DNA of 64,000 nt. It comes from Cyrtodaria siliqua. Its lineage: Eukaryota; Mollusca; Bivalvia; Adapedonta; Hiatellidae. Within the stretch, counting starts at the first letter, position 1; each line of letters opens with the position of its first letter. Location of the stretch: contig JAWPHD010010252.1 in assembly GCA_037043455.1 (NCBI GenBank), positions 31,586 to 95,585 on the forward strand, in the 5' to 3' direction. Both the position numbers and the translations under genes were made by a program. A model generated the notes under the pieces. It saw only the letters and a program-made list of their open reading frames with translations, did no database searches and was not told the origin of the DNA. Below are positions 35,171 through 47,740 of the stretch, in pieces.

Positions 35171-35479
35171 CTAAAAATGGACCAACAAGTAAAGTGCACA
35201 TTGTATATATAGTATAATTAACTGATTTTGTTAATGTTAAATATTTGTCGGTACGGGATTTTAAAAAGCAATATAGACAGAAAGAATTTAGTTCAAAACA
35301 TGATAACCATTCTGCTCAAGTTCGCCAATGATGTATGTGTAAGGAAGTGAAGAACGTTATCGTGAAACAGAAGCGTGTTGACACAAAACATTCCATAATA
35401 CGGTGGCTATAACTTAAATCATATTCTACAATCTAAAAAAACATGCATACAGTTCTCTGTATTCAGTTGTAACTGAACA

Positions 35480-35770
35480 GCATGTTGTTTAACGGCTCAT
35501 CAACACATCATTGGTTATTTACAGCCGCCCCATAGAAATGGGAAGGAATACATGAATACGAGTACTTGCTCTATTCTAACTAATGACTATATTGATATGG
35601 TTCTTTAACCAGTGGATAGAGTATGACTCACAACACCACTGAATTTACGTTCCCATCCGACGCACGAGGCTAAGCCCAAAAACGCACCGAGGAAACTCAG
35701 TGGCGCCGATAAGGCTTGCATCCGGATTTCAAGTTCATTGTATTATCCCCATCGCCAGCCCCACAATGAG
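35480..35770 (+). repeat. Dispersed repeat 'aacggctcatcaacac', longest copy
   Basis: It starts TGTTGTTTAACGGCTCATCA and ends near 'tcatccggatttcaagttc'. It includes 'cccatccgacgcacgaggctaag'. Non-coding. Confidence 0.7.
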
Positions 35771-36509
35771 TTATCATAACGTCTATGGTGAGTAGCATAC
35801 ATAATGTATAAGTATTGTTTACATTCGTAAACATACATCGTAATACACGTACGAATCAACGGAAAATATCGATCAAATATGCTTTATAAACATAGCTCAC
35901 CTTATCTAGTCCTTTAAAACGTGAGTTGCTACACAAAGACACATCGTGATGGCACAGTTCCCGCGTAAAACCTTTAAGTCTGTCAATTGTCCATTATAGT
36001 CCGTTCGTCAATACAGATCGTCAGCATTTAACCATAATGCGAGTATCGAATCAATACCAGTATTGACAAATTTTATGACCAACAGCATCACCATATATTG
36101 TTTCTGTCTGCGCATGCGTATAGAAGATTTTACTGGAATATGATCGCAAGATAAATTAATAATTAATATTTACGCATTGGGTTAATTTCATTATATGTAA
36201 AATAAAGAACATTGCTAATAGTTGGCAATGGCGAATTACATTGTATTTGATTAGTTATTGTTGACTGATGTGGTATCGGGGACTGATTGTCTTGTTATAT
36301 GAAAAACGCTCGTGTATTGCAGCACGCGTAATAAATTGCAATGTTTACAGTATGATTAAAAGATACAAACGAAACAGAAACAAGAAGAAAAACGCTCTTG
36401 TATGGACATATGATTTGCACGTTCATACCAATCATATAACTACAGAAATAGTAATAAGCTACAGATAGCCTATATCAATGAACTACAGAAAGCACAAACT
36501 TTAATCCCT

Positions 36510-36700
36510 TGCCTTTAATAGATTCATATGGTTCTTTAACGTGCTCGGAGGATAAACTCTGATACACGCCCCCATCTGACTAACGAGACTAAGGAAAACT
36601 CACCGACGAAACTCAGTGACGTCGGTGAGGTTTGTACCCGGGTCCTCCAGACGGTTTCAAGTCCAGGATAATATCCACTGGGCCACGTACCTCGTAGTCC
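36510..36700 (+). repeat. Dispersed repeat, partial copy
   Basis: 'gattcatatggttctttaacg', 'tgctcggaggataaactctg' and 'ggtcctccagacggtttcaag' match the second half of 35480-35770. Confidence 0.65.
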
Positions 36701-36749
36701 GAAACATAACAGCCAATATGTGTTTCCATGAGTGAACTCTTACTAACTG

Positions 36750-36845
36750 ATAGTCATTGAGTACTTGCTTTGTGGCTTTCTAGGCTTCTGTATTCTCATA
36801 TATACATGGTCATCTTTTTGTTATACTCATATTGCCTATACACTT
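36750..36845 (+). repeat. Fragment of the YLDD RT element 3' tail
   Basis: 'cattgagtacttgctttgtgg ... atattgcctata' matches 9958-10045 of copy 2. It ends directly at the (ATTG)n tract. Confidence 0.65.
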
Positions 36846-36847
36846 AG

Positions 36848-36849
36848 TG

Positions 36850-36926
<77 letters not shown>

Positions 36927-37025
36927 CTTGCTTGATTGATTGATTGATTGATTCATTCATTCACTCATTCATTCATTCATTCATTCATTCATTCATTCAT
37001 TCATTCATTCACTCATTCATTCAAG
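36848..37025 (+). repeat. (ATTG)n then (ATTC)n compound microsatellite
   Basis: The unit changes from GATT to TTCA at about 36953. Confidence 0.96.
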
Positions 37026-38490
37026 TTTGTTTACATTTTTAAAGAATGTACCTGATCTCGAGAAATAGACAATTTTCAGTAAGAAAATCTCGTTTTGCTT
37101 GTCAGTTAACGTTAGTTTCATTCTACGTTCTATGTTTTTGAATGTTGGGTATAGTTTATATATATATAATTTTAAAAATCCATTCTAAACGTATAAGGTT
37201 ATAGATTTACATACAAATACAAAATGATGCTCTCATTTTTAAATCGTTATATTTAAAAAAATTATAAACACATTCTCATTTGGGCTATAAACGGTCGCAA
37301 ATTTCTTGGTAAATGCATACAAATTGATAATTATTCACATTTACTTAGTACATTTAATAACTCTTGTTTGTATTGCCTCGCATAATAACTGTTATGTTTA
37401 TTTACAGTATGCACTAATTCAACTGAGTCTATATGACTGATAATATAAACAACCTAAACCAGTTGATGGCATAATCGCAGAGAAACTCTCATTTTGTATG
37501 TCGGGAGTTATCCATCTTAACCAGTTATTAACAAAAATCTAAAGGTCGACTCAGAAATGTTAAAGGGACACATGGCAATCTTGAGTTTTATTCAAACATT
37601 AAAATTTGCTCCTCAATTTAATTATCCTGCGTCATTTTGACTTTAAAACTGCTTGCATATGATTAAATAAAAAAGAGATTTCAGTTTTCTTCACTATTTC
37701 CCCAAATTTTTAAACATATTATTGATGCACTATTACAAAAAGTTAGCAATATATAAAAACAATTCGCTTTGAACTATTCTAACAATTACTTTTAATGATT
37801 GAACAAATGCAAGTAAAGAGAAAAACTAACGGGACGCCGTGAGTTTTTAAAGAATCAAGATTGCCGTGTGTCCCTTTAAGGAAGCATAACTACTAATCCC
37901 ATATTTCATACTTGTTAATTCGCGGATACATGTTGATGTTGTTAACTAAACCAACGGTACTTGGGATCTCGCAATATGGAGGTCCAAGGACAAAGGTGGT
38001 CCAGTGCGATATTGTCTACGGGTACGCCATCAACATCACGTACAGTTAGTGAAACGATAAACAGAATGATTAAACAAAAGAGACTTCTTATCGAAAAAAA
38101 TTATATTTCCCCACGCTCATATACCGAGAATATACTATTTTATTCTATACCTAATTTATACGTCCAATCGTAGACGCTCATTCGAATCACGTGACCGTAC
38201 AATATATTCCCGTATCGGGACGCACGCGCGTACAAAATAACCCGTATTCTTTTCGTATTGTACGATTCACAGGTCCCATGTTAAACCTATGATAAAGACC
38301 GAAGCGCGTGAAAAGGTTCCGAATGAAAGTCTGAATCGACCAAACTTGTACAGTAGTTAGATATCCATGAAAGCTCGGTTCCTTTCGAAAAACATTATTG
38401 TTTCCTATTGTTTTGAAGGTATAAAATAAAAAGGTCATTTAACATTATTCTGCATAATACAAAATATATTTTAGGGAAAAAGTCGAGGTA
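37026..38490. other. Gene-free AT-rich stretch
   Basis: No repeat or gene is recognised. 37961-38173 is a 70-codon frame without supporting signals. Confidence 0.55.
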
Positions 38491-38491
38491 T

Positions 38492-38665
38492 AGAATAAAA
38501 AGATCATTTAACAGTGTTCTGTACAATACGGAATATATTTGGACTCGTACACAGCTTGGAAAATCATATTGGACTCGCCTAGCGGCTCGTCCAATATGAT
38601 TTTCCAAGCTGTGTACTCGTCCAAATATATATCCGTATTGTACAGAACACTGTTAAATAACCTAT
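38492..38665 (+). repeat. CTCG-type palindrome (arm family E), intact CTCG set
   Basis: The arms include AACAGTGTTCTGTACAATACG and an inner arm TACACAGCTTGGAAAATCAT. Four perfect CTCG tetramers lie at 38544, 38574, 38586 and 38616, all in plus orientation and exactly symmetric about 38581.5 (counted from tetramer starts). A partial extra copy of the left arm lies at 38413-38470. Confidence 0.92.
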
Positions 38666-39479
38666 AAGTATTCGCCGGATAACTACACGGATACAATACC
38701 AGATCTTCAGGAATATTAGCGTTAACTCTCCACCGACAAGGCTATCCACAGACATATTAATAAACAGATAGGAAACTTCCTATCTTAACCAATGAAGTAA
38801 CCAAAATATCACGTGGCACCTTAACTTTTCCTTCTATCTCCTCTCTCAATTATTCACCGATTTTGATGAGAATACATTCAAACGATTCATAGTGAATAGC
38901 GAAATGGTATTATAATAATTTATGTTTATTTTGAATGTAAGAAATTGTATAAAAAGATGTTTAAAGTTAAAAATGTCATAATTTTTCGCTTTTTCTTAAA
39001 AATCAAGGTTTTGACATAGTCAAAGTTTCCGTCAAACTCCTTTTTTGCTCTAAATGTAAGAGTAAGAAAAATACTATCATTGTAAAGAAAATTAAATTTG
39101 TGATGGTATTTGGCATGAATGAAACTTGTATCTATAAAACTCTTCATAATATGTGTGTTTAAAGTTGGGAAATCATTTGTGAAATTGTCGCACTGTGCCA
39201 CGTGAAATTTAGATAATTTTCGTAGTGTCCAATTTATTTGTTATTAGGTCTGTGGGCTATCATAACGTCTATGGTGACTTGATTTACAAACTTAGGCAGA
39301 TCTTTGGCTGGCCCGGTCTTGATTTGATTTTTTTTCTATGACCGAGATAATTCCATATTTTTTTATTGCGGGTTGAAGGGGTGGGGTGGGATGGGGTGGG
39401 GTTGGTGGGGCGTGGTGTGGGCTGGGACAAGATGGGGTGTTCAGATATGGCTGTTTGTCTTATCTGAGCTTTTATCATG

Positions 39480-40450
39480 ATATTAAAATTTTGATTAAGT
39501 TTGGATGGTGACCACAGTGAAAAATGATGTGTTTGTGTGTGGTGGGGGTGGTGAGGTGGGGTGCGGATTTGGGGGTGGGGGTAAATGGGTGGAGAGTAGG
39601 CGGGGTCAGATAATGCTGATTCTCAAACGTGTCCGAGCGGTTAATGATGTAAATATTCTAAAGGATTTGGACAGATCGAATAAAAAAGTATGAACCTTCA
39701 GAGTTAACAAAGTAAAGTTTAGTATTTGTTACCTTATTCAAATGGATGGGTGGGTAGACATGGCTGGTCCAAGATTTTAGTGATGTTAACATTCTAAACA
39801 AGCTGACAGAGATCAAAGAAAAAACTGGCGTCAAAGCAAAAAAAAGGATTTTTCATTCAATCAAGGGCAACAACTCTGCTGTTTCTGCTCAAATTTGGCT
39901 GATTATTTAATTTGTTCAACATTTTATTTATATACACTCTGACCAAGGTAGGTAAAGATCAGATGAAAAATGAAGTAGCTAGAAATTTAACAAGGTAGAC
40001 TGAAGCATATGTTAATAAATCAAGGGCTATAACGCTGATGTTCCAAATTTAATCTGGCTGGTTTTCGAACTTGTCCGATGTTTGAACGACGCAAATTATA
40101 GCATTTTTAAATAATTCAAGGGCCACAACTTTGCTGGTTCTTTTCTGAAATAAGTTTTCGAAATATTCCGAGCTTTTAACAACTTTAACATCCTGCCAAA
40201 GTTTGGTTAAAATTGAAGGAGCTAGAGCGCTTTCGAAGCAAAAAATAGCTATCAATAAATTAAGGGCCATTACGCTGGTGTTACTAATTCGATCTAGCTG
40301 GTTTTCAAATGTTTCCGAACATTTATTAATATTAAGCCACTGATTTAGCTCGTAAATATTGAATACAAAATAAAGGCGCGAGAGTGTTAAGAAAGGTGAT
40401 GTCTTTTTCCCAGTTAAACAAGGGCCATAACTTTTTTCCTTACCATATTT
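39480..40450 (+). repeat. Degenerate ~150-bp tandem repeat ('caagggccataac')
   Basis: 'caagggc(a/c)a(c/t)aac..tgctg', 'ctggctggttttcgaa', 'ttaacattct' and 'agctagagcgc' recur at about 39866, 40023, 40119, 40262 and 40422. Confidence 0.75.
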
Positions 40451-40860
40451 TTATGTATGCTCGATTGTTGTGGTACTTGTTTGCGTGTTTATTTTGTTTG
40501 CATACATTATGTATATTGTTGACGTATATACCATGTCTGTTTGTTGACATTGACAAGTAAATTGTTCACGTTAACTGTCCAGAACATTTAAGATCATTAC
40601 GGAACATTGAAGAACAATGGAAAACACTGAAGAAAACTGTATAGCACAGAAGAACAGTATAGCATATTAAAGAACAATATTATACCTCATTTGCATATTC
40701 CGCTCTTTGTTTAATGTGACGTCATCCGGTCCACAAAGTTGCATATTGACCGGGCGCCCGGTCCGATAGCTATATTAACGGACGTGTGAAAAAAACGACG
40801 TTAAAATAAATCATAAAACGTATTGATTTAATTTTGGTCAGATTCGGTATAATATAACAA

Positions 40861-40945
40861 ATAATGTATGGTGCTTCTGTCCATATGAAGTTTATGGACT
40901 GGGCAGTCCATAAACTTGCATATGGACCTCAGCACCATACATTAT
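40861..40945. repeat. Palindrome, ~40-bp arms, without CTCG
   Basis: The arms run from ATAATGTATGGTGC through GTCCATATG and AGTTTATGGACTG. A 3-4 bp mismatch lies where other palindromes carry CTCG (left TCTG, right CCTC), so a decayed member is possible but not shown. TGACGTCA lies upstream at 40717-40724. Confidence 0.75.
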
Positions 40946-42300
40946 CTGTTAAGTATAGAATATGCTAGACATCAAATATAAGGAACATTCCAGACATCAA
41001 TGGACGTTTATCCTAAAATGCACTGAAACATACTATAAGGATCTAATTATGTATAAATAAGTGTATTGTGTTGATATATTTCTCAGCAGTATACTTTATT
41101 AGCGCTTAATTAAACATTCGCAACATCTCGTACGCTGCTTCGCAGCAAATCGCCCTGTTTTTTAAAGAGTAACATTTCATTTATTAAATCATATGCTTCG
41201 TTATTTGAAATACTGCTATAATTAATGCATACAGTTTTAAAATGTTTCGTGTCAGAATATATCTACGAAAAGCAATAGAAATACCGAATGTGTCTAAGTA
41301 TATAATATATGATTATAACTGAATATTCAACAGCAACACTCTGTTACATTTTCTGTTACAATTGTGTACAGTGTAACATTAAAATTAAAACAAAAAGTAT
41401 TAACTATGAATCCTGTAATTTTAAGTTTGAGTACACATTGAGTTTGAGCATGGAAACAAGCTTTATAAAATCGAAGCTAGATTTAAATAAAACACAAACA
41501 ATTAATAAAACCACAGACACATGTCTAACAAAATACACATTTAAGCTATGTACAATGTTTCAGCATTCTTTCTAGAAACTTAAAATCTATGGAGGCCACT
41601 GAATGCCAGCCTAAGACTCAATTTATACAAACTTAAAGAGAAAAGTATTTATTTTCATCTGTTAGTTTGTCGATCAAGTTCATAGTCAGACACAAACTGT
41701 GAAAATATGTTCACTAAAACACATGGAGGTCTAATTACACTAAATCAACAGGATGTGCTCGCCTGGTGCAGTCGAAAGTAGTTCTGTATTAAAGAGTGCT
41801 AATCTTTTTTTCTTTAAAAACTTTTTTTAGTGCATTTTCCTGTTATTTTTTGGCTGTAACTGTATTCTGTACATGTTGTTGATATTTGAAAATGCAGCTC
41901 ATCATGTTTTGACAGTTTTTGATATAAATTTGAGAAGTGAAAGTAGACAGGGTATGAAATTGCAAGGGGTAAAAATAGTGTTGACCTTTGACCCGGTGTT
42001 AGTATACAACTGAAGAAATGTTTATTAGAAGGTATTAAACCCCCTATTTCCTTGTTGATGTTTAATAGCAGACATGTTTATTTGCATGATAAAGTAAGTT
42101 TCCCAGAATTCTAACGAGGTTTGAGTTTTTAACAGGTTGTCAACATTCTAACTTTACTATGGAAGGGCAATGGAGACTCATTTACGCTATTATAACCTGG
42201 ATACTAACAAACTCATAATCATAGTCACTGGGTTGCAACTGGTATTTTCCCCCATCGTACTATTGTATCAATAACAGCTCTTCTGATCCGTATTTTCTTC
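40946..42300. other. Gene-free stretch
   Basis: Only the dispersed repeat at 41755-41960 is recognised. Confidence 0.55.
41755..41960 (+). repeat. Dispersed repeat shared with 5450-5680
   Basis: 'cgcctggtgcagtcgaaagtag' through 'gagaagtgaaagtagacag'. Confidence 0.65.
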
Positions 42301-42495
42301 TTATCAGATAACTCATGGTGTGGGAGTGGAATAATTGTCATACACCACTAGTTATATAAGTATGCAAATAAGCCTAGTATGCGCTTTCCAAAAAAAATTC
42401 GATAACGACTATGATCCAATTCCCTCGATTTATGTCGGTTTCGCTTGTTATAATGCGACAGGCAAAATGCAATAAAAGTCGATATGTGAGTTATG

Positions 42496-42655
42496 TGATA
42501 AATAGAATTTAACATTCGTTCTCATTCATTATTAAATTTATTAAACTCGTTAGCAAAAATGATATAATGCTCGGCAAGAGCCTCGCATTATATTATTTTG
42601 CCAACTCGTTTAATAAATTCAATAATGAATGAGTACTCATGTAAGATACTCTTCA
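42496..42655 (+). repeat. CTCG-type palindrome, arm family A, three concentric levels
   Basis: CTCG at 42546 and 42605 (outer), 42570 and 42582 (inner), and a decayed outermost pair TTCG 42515 / CTCA 42636, all centred on about 42577. The left end is TGATAAATAGAAT at 42496-42508. Upstream sequence (about 42300-42480) resembles the flank of the copy at 8642, sharing 'ggtgtgggagtg'. Confidence 0.92.
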
Positions 42656-42750
42656 CGAAAATGCGCAAGTCGTACAAAAAATGGTGGTCAAAACAGTACT
42701 CGTGATTGTACAAGTCCACTAGCATTTTCGTAGCTAACCAAACATCAAAT

Positions 42751-43032
<282 letters not shown>

Positions 43033-44176
43033 AGTTACTGTATGCAGATGATGAAAACATGACTAATCTATAAAGAGAGATTGATTATGATAATGGCAAC
43101 TATGATAAAAATGATTATTTTCATGTGTTTGATTAAATATTGATGACATTACACTGATCTTATTTTTTCAGATTATACATGTACACTAAATATACATGTC
43201 CGTATTTTTACAATTAATAAAAAGGGTAGGTTTAATACGAACATTTATTATTTTCTTCATTTTTAATCATAGTGATGTATTACGCAATCTTATACACATG
43301 GTAGCAGTCAAAGGTTTATCTGAGTTGTAATGCACACGCCAACGCACACGCATCCCTTACATGTGAACACTTTTCTGTGCTGATGTGTGCTTCTAGCACG
43401 TCGTGCTACAAAGGTGAATATGTAATCGATATGTAACGCATGTCAAGGATTTGACCAGAGCGAAGCGAGGTCGCCCACCTTGATTCAAAATGTTTTGTAG
43501 GAAGAACTGATGGTAAAAATTGGGAAGAAAGTGTATGGTAAGAAAAAAACGTCGTGGCGTGTTTACGTCTTTGTGACAACATTTTATTTTCAACACCCTT
43601 GACTTGGTCGGTTATAATGTTAAACTTTGTTCCCAGTTCCAAACCAGGTAAAATACTATTTTCTCTCGGCAGCTATTTTACGCTTGCGTAAAACCTTGCT
43701 TGTATTTCTTAAAATTACAGTGCTACCAGTGTACAGGTATGATGTGCACTACTATATGCCCATAAAGTAAAGGATGTCCCGCTATAAATGTGACTGCTTA
43801 AATTTCCAAAATCGTCATGATATGTCGAACATGACGAACACGCCTACACAGAGGCTGCATTGACCTTGGTTCGATTTCCACAACTTTGTAAAAAGTGTTC
43901 ATGTAATTGCCTTTTTCGTTAAAAATACGTAAAATTACAGGCCTTAAAGTGTTAAGATCTGTATTTACAGTAATGATTTTAAATGGCAGTTTTCCCATTA
44001 TCAGGATAGCGATAATAAGCGTATTTGCGGCTATAACACTTTTACGACTAGTTATTGACGTATAATGACATGTTTTGTAACATGTTTATATGTGTGATAT
44101 ATACATATATTTATTACATAACAGTCATAAATTTACATTGAACTATGAATGATGTAATTTTAGTATCACACAAAAA
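43033..44176. other. Gene-free stretch
   Basis: No supported feature between the CTG tract and the TCACTAGTGA palindromes. Confidence 0.55.
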
Positions 44177-44243
44177 AAGTTATATATCGTCACTAGTGAT
44201 GATATAACTTTTTTATATCATCACTAGTGATGACATAACTTTG
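44177..44243. repeat. Nested palindromes around TCACTAGTGATGA
   Basis: Two copies of the palindromic TCACTAGTGA core are each flanked by AT-rich inverted sequence (aaagttatat / atataacttt). The copies also form direct repeats. Confidence 0.7.
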
Positions 44244-44331
44244 CCGGAACTACTTTCTTAACATATTTGTTAAAAAACACACTGGTTTAAAGTTAAAATA
44301 TTTATTAATTTCTATTTTACGTAAAGTTATA

Positions 44332-44513
44332 TAATAAACAGTATAATTAACAGCATAAATTTGATACTGAATTAAGGTCACTCGAGGAAAAAAGTGGTAA
44401 TCTGGTTAAAAAAACTCGTTCTTCGAACTCGTTTTTGTAACCAAATTACCACTTTTTTCCCCTCGTGACATAAATTCAGTATCAAATTTATGCTGTTAAT
44501 TATTCTCTATATA
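44332..44513 (+). repeat. CTCG-type palindrome (arm family F), intact CTCG set
   Basis: Long arms: TTAACAGCATAAATTTGATA plus an inner arm around AAAGTGGTAAT.TGGTTA. CTCG at 44381, 44415, 44428 and 44462, exactly symmetric about 44423. The right end ATTCTCTATATA is at 44502-44513, matching families B and C. Confidence 0.92.
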
Positions 44514-45530
44514 TATGTGGTGCAATAATTGCATTAGCACGAATTATTTCACCACATCAACATTATATATAAATATTGCATCACAGTGGATATTATCAAC
44601 CACTATATCCCAATGGTAATATTATTGCAATAATCTCAATAGTCAATTGTCCCTTCAATAGTCAGTTCTAGTTAAATCACGCTCACTTATGCAATCAACA
44701 GTTACGACCTCCAATTTGGGGGACGTCGACATGTGCGATAAAACATGTGTTAAAACTAAGTTAAATAATAACCATGTGACTCAAATTAATTCAATTAAAA
44801 GGTATGACGACTTGAACAGTATTACGGGTATACATCTTAGCTACATGTCATGAAATGCAACCACAGACCGTCTCGGACATCGTAGGACACCCTGAACCCT
44901 TAACCAAGGAACAACCGCTCATTGTAACCTCATTTTACTCTTGACATCCATTGGGCATTGACAGCTTTGCCTTTCATTACATTCAAATTTCCCAACGATT
45001 GGCATGGCTCGGACATGGACAAATAAATTTGAATTGGAAGACTTGTTTTGTTTTTGATATTACACGATGGTAAAATAGAAGTATCACGTGGTAATATGTA
45101 TCAGGTGGTAGTTATTTATACATGTGTTATGAAAATGCCTTTGGCAGTTTTACTTAAGTTGACTGAACTATAATAGTTGCAGGATTATTTCCATTGTTTT
45201 GAGAGACGCCATTTGCATAAAAAGGCGCACATAATTAAATTCGAGTTGGCAGCAGGACGTTGTTATCATGTGAACATTTGGGAAGCTGTTGAATGGAATG
45301 GCTGGGCGTAGGGTGGGGCTGGGACTATAATCGAAGTCTTTGGTAAAAGAGGGGTCTCTCAGGATTCCAGTGTATGCTCAGAGTTGTTGAGGCCTCTGTA
45401 ACCAATGCGGCGTACCTGGTCATAGATTATTTTAAAGCAGGTGTAGCTGATGTTTGATAATTTAAAGGGCACTATAAATTGTTTAGATTGTAGGGCAAAT
45501 AGTTCAAGAATGACATCCGGGAAATATGTT
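44514..45530. other. Gene-free stretch with short inverted repeats
   Basis: 'gtggtgcaataattgc ... tttcaccac' (about 44516-44553) and 'cagtggatattatcaaccact' (about 44586-44606) are small inverted repeats next to the palindrome. No gene. Confidence 0.5.
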
Positions 45531-47740
45531 TTCATGATCAGGTCAGAGTGACCTTGACATTTAACCTACTACCATAAAGCAATAGGATAGTTGTTGCAAA
45601 ATGGATACTACATGTATTTGTATGTTTCAGGGTATAGAAGTAAATAAATTACAGCGCAAGGGACGTTTTTTGGGTTGATTGGGTAAGTGTGACCTTAATC
45701 TTTGACCTACTGACCCTAAATGGCCTTATACTTACCAGTTACAGATAGGAGAATGTTTCTGAGGAATCGGTCATTGTCAGTTCCAAGTGTCCTTGGTGAC
45801 CTACTGAACCCAAAAGCATTAGGCTTCCTCCTCTCACTACGGACAATGTACATCTATGACGTTTACTATGGGTGAGGGTATACTTGTGGAGTTATCATGT
45901 GGAATGCTTATGTGCATATTAGGTCATGATGATCTTGACCTTTTGACTTTCTATCTTCAAAAGCAATATGGTTCCTTCCCGTACCAAAGGCAAGTTGCCT
46001 ATAAAGTTTCATGAGTGTAGGTTTTATACTCCTGGAATATATATACCCCTATGAGGTTATTGTGACCTTGGTTTAAACATATTCTATTTCACATGTTTTT
46101 ACAACATAATATTTGTACACAATAGAAGAAAAAGGATAAGAACGAAAGTAAAATACTTATGATGTTTTTCTCCTAGGCATGATACTAATTGTACACAATT
46201 GATGGCATGTTTAACAGCAGTAATTTGAAGATAAGTGTTTTTGATAGACGGGGAATTGAATTTAGCAATACATTTCTTATATCGGTGTTCACAGGTACAC
46301 AATGGCGAAAACATTTTTTGAATACAGGTCGTTGTTGAGGGAACGCACTCTAGTGTGCAGTGTTATGAGGTTTCTTTGTCCAAAGTAGTAGTGTCATGGA
46401 ATGTAGTTAATATCACGATTGAGTGAGTTTTTGAAAGAAAACATTGTTTCGGCCTGACGTGAGTCTTCAGGTAAGTTATTACGTTCGCGAATGACAGAGG
46501 GGAGAAAAGAGTCGTAGTGGTAGTTTGCATGGGCATTAATAGTTTGGATGTTCATGACTGTTCGTAGGTTGTATCTAGAGATGTTACCGACAGAAGTAGG
46601 AATCAAATCAGAGAGGAAAGTTGGGGTTAAATGGTTTACCATTTTAAAAAACATGATGAGTTTGTGTTTACGGCGCATGTTTTCAAGAGTTTCCCAATTG
46701 ATTGCTCTGTAAAGTTTGTCAATGGAGACAAGTTTCGTAGCTCCAGTTACTATTCGTGCAGCCTCATTTTGTTTTTTATCCAACTCATATTTTTCATATT
46801 GTGGGCTGGATTAAATTTAACAAGCCATTGACCGGCCTAAGATGGATTCTTGGGGAACACCGGCTTTAATGTCATTCCAATTTGATTGGGTACCAGGTAA
46901 GACAACGCGTTGTTTTATGTCACTAAGTTAACTTTTGAACCATTTTAAGAGATTTCCTGTGAAACCAGCAGCCTTCAATTTTGCAATAATTCCCAAACTC
47001 TATCAAAGGCTCTGCTGATATCACAGAAAATCGCCCTTATTTCATTTCCAGAATCTAGAGCTTTACAGAAGAAATTGTGTAAGTATGCAAGCTGATTAAT
47101 TGTTGTGTCGCCTGGAACAAATCCAGACTGAATTACAGTTAAGATGTTATTGGTTTGAAAAAAGGTTAAATACGTGTTTAAAAATGATTTTTTCCAAAAC
47201 TGTTTGAAGATGACCTTGACCTTTGACCAAGTGAGCCCACAATTAACAGAGTTCCTCCTCTGACCAAGGGCAATGTATCTATGACGTTTTAAGATGAGTG
47301 TCGTATTTTTGAAGTTATCACGTGGAATAAATATAGACACATAAGGTAATAGCGACATTAACCTACTGACCTGACCCAAAAACAATAGAGTTTCACTTCT
47401 TACCGAGGGCTATGTACCTAAGAAGTTTCATGAGTGTTATGGTTTTAGTTATCGCTTGGAATGCATATTTCCATACAATGCCATGGTGACCTTGACCTTT
47501 GACTGCCTAGACCCCAAAACAAGTGTTTCTACTCTCACCTAGGGAAATGTGCATGACGTTTCACGATGGTGGGTGTTATGATTTTCATAATGCATATTTC
47601 CATAAAGGCATGGTGACCTTGCCCTTCGACCATCTGTCCCCAAAAACAATCAGGTTCATCCTTTCTCCAAGTGCAATGTTCCTGTTTGGGTGTTATAGTT
47701 TCATAATTATCGTCTGGACCCATACCATAATAGCGTATAA
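45530..47740 (+). repeat. Degenerate ~140-bp tandem repeat with TGACCTTGACC motif
   Basis: TGACCTTGACCTTTGACC-like cores at about 45551, 45689, 45929, 46058, 47212, 47487 and 47609, each followed by 'caaaaacaat', 'ctcctctcaccaagggcaatgt', 'gtttcatgagtgt' and 'cgtggaatgcatatttcca'. The array is split by the RT relic at 46085-47210. Confidence 0.8.
46085..47210 (-). pseudogene. CR1/Jockey-like non-LTR retrotransposon RT relic
   Basis: On the minus strand, 47200-46990 encodes FQTNNILTVIQSGFVPGDTT, INQLAYLHNFFCKALDSG and IFCDISRAFDRVW (RT motif A region). A shifted frame then gives KLKAAGFTGNLLKWF, LSDIKQRVVLPG and AGVPQESILG with an in-frame stop. The YxDD-containing block is deleted. 46783-46394 is open (129 residues) and reads QNEAARIVTGATKLVSIDKL, RRKHKLIMFFKMVNHLTP and SRYNLRTVMNI, the usual C-terminus of this group. 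The 3' UTR-like sequence runs to about 46085. It sits inside a tandem repeat array (45530-47740). Dead copy. Confidence 0.85.

Noticed and set aside
40861..40945. Ninth member of the CTCG palindrome set
   Set aside because: The mismatch site reads TCTG/CCTC rather than CTCG, so membership is not shown; listed as a plain palindrome.
42360..42385. Octamer-type ATGCAAAT/ATTTGCAT motifs near palindromes (also about 40689)
   Set aside because: Two 8-mers in AT-rich DNA are within chance expectation, and most palindromes lack one.
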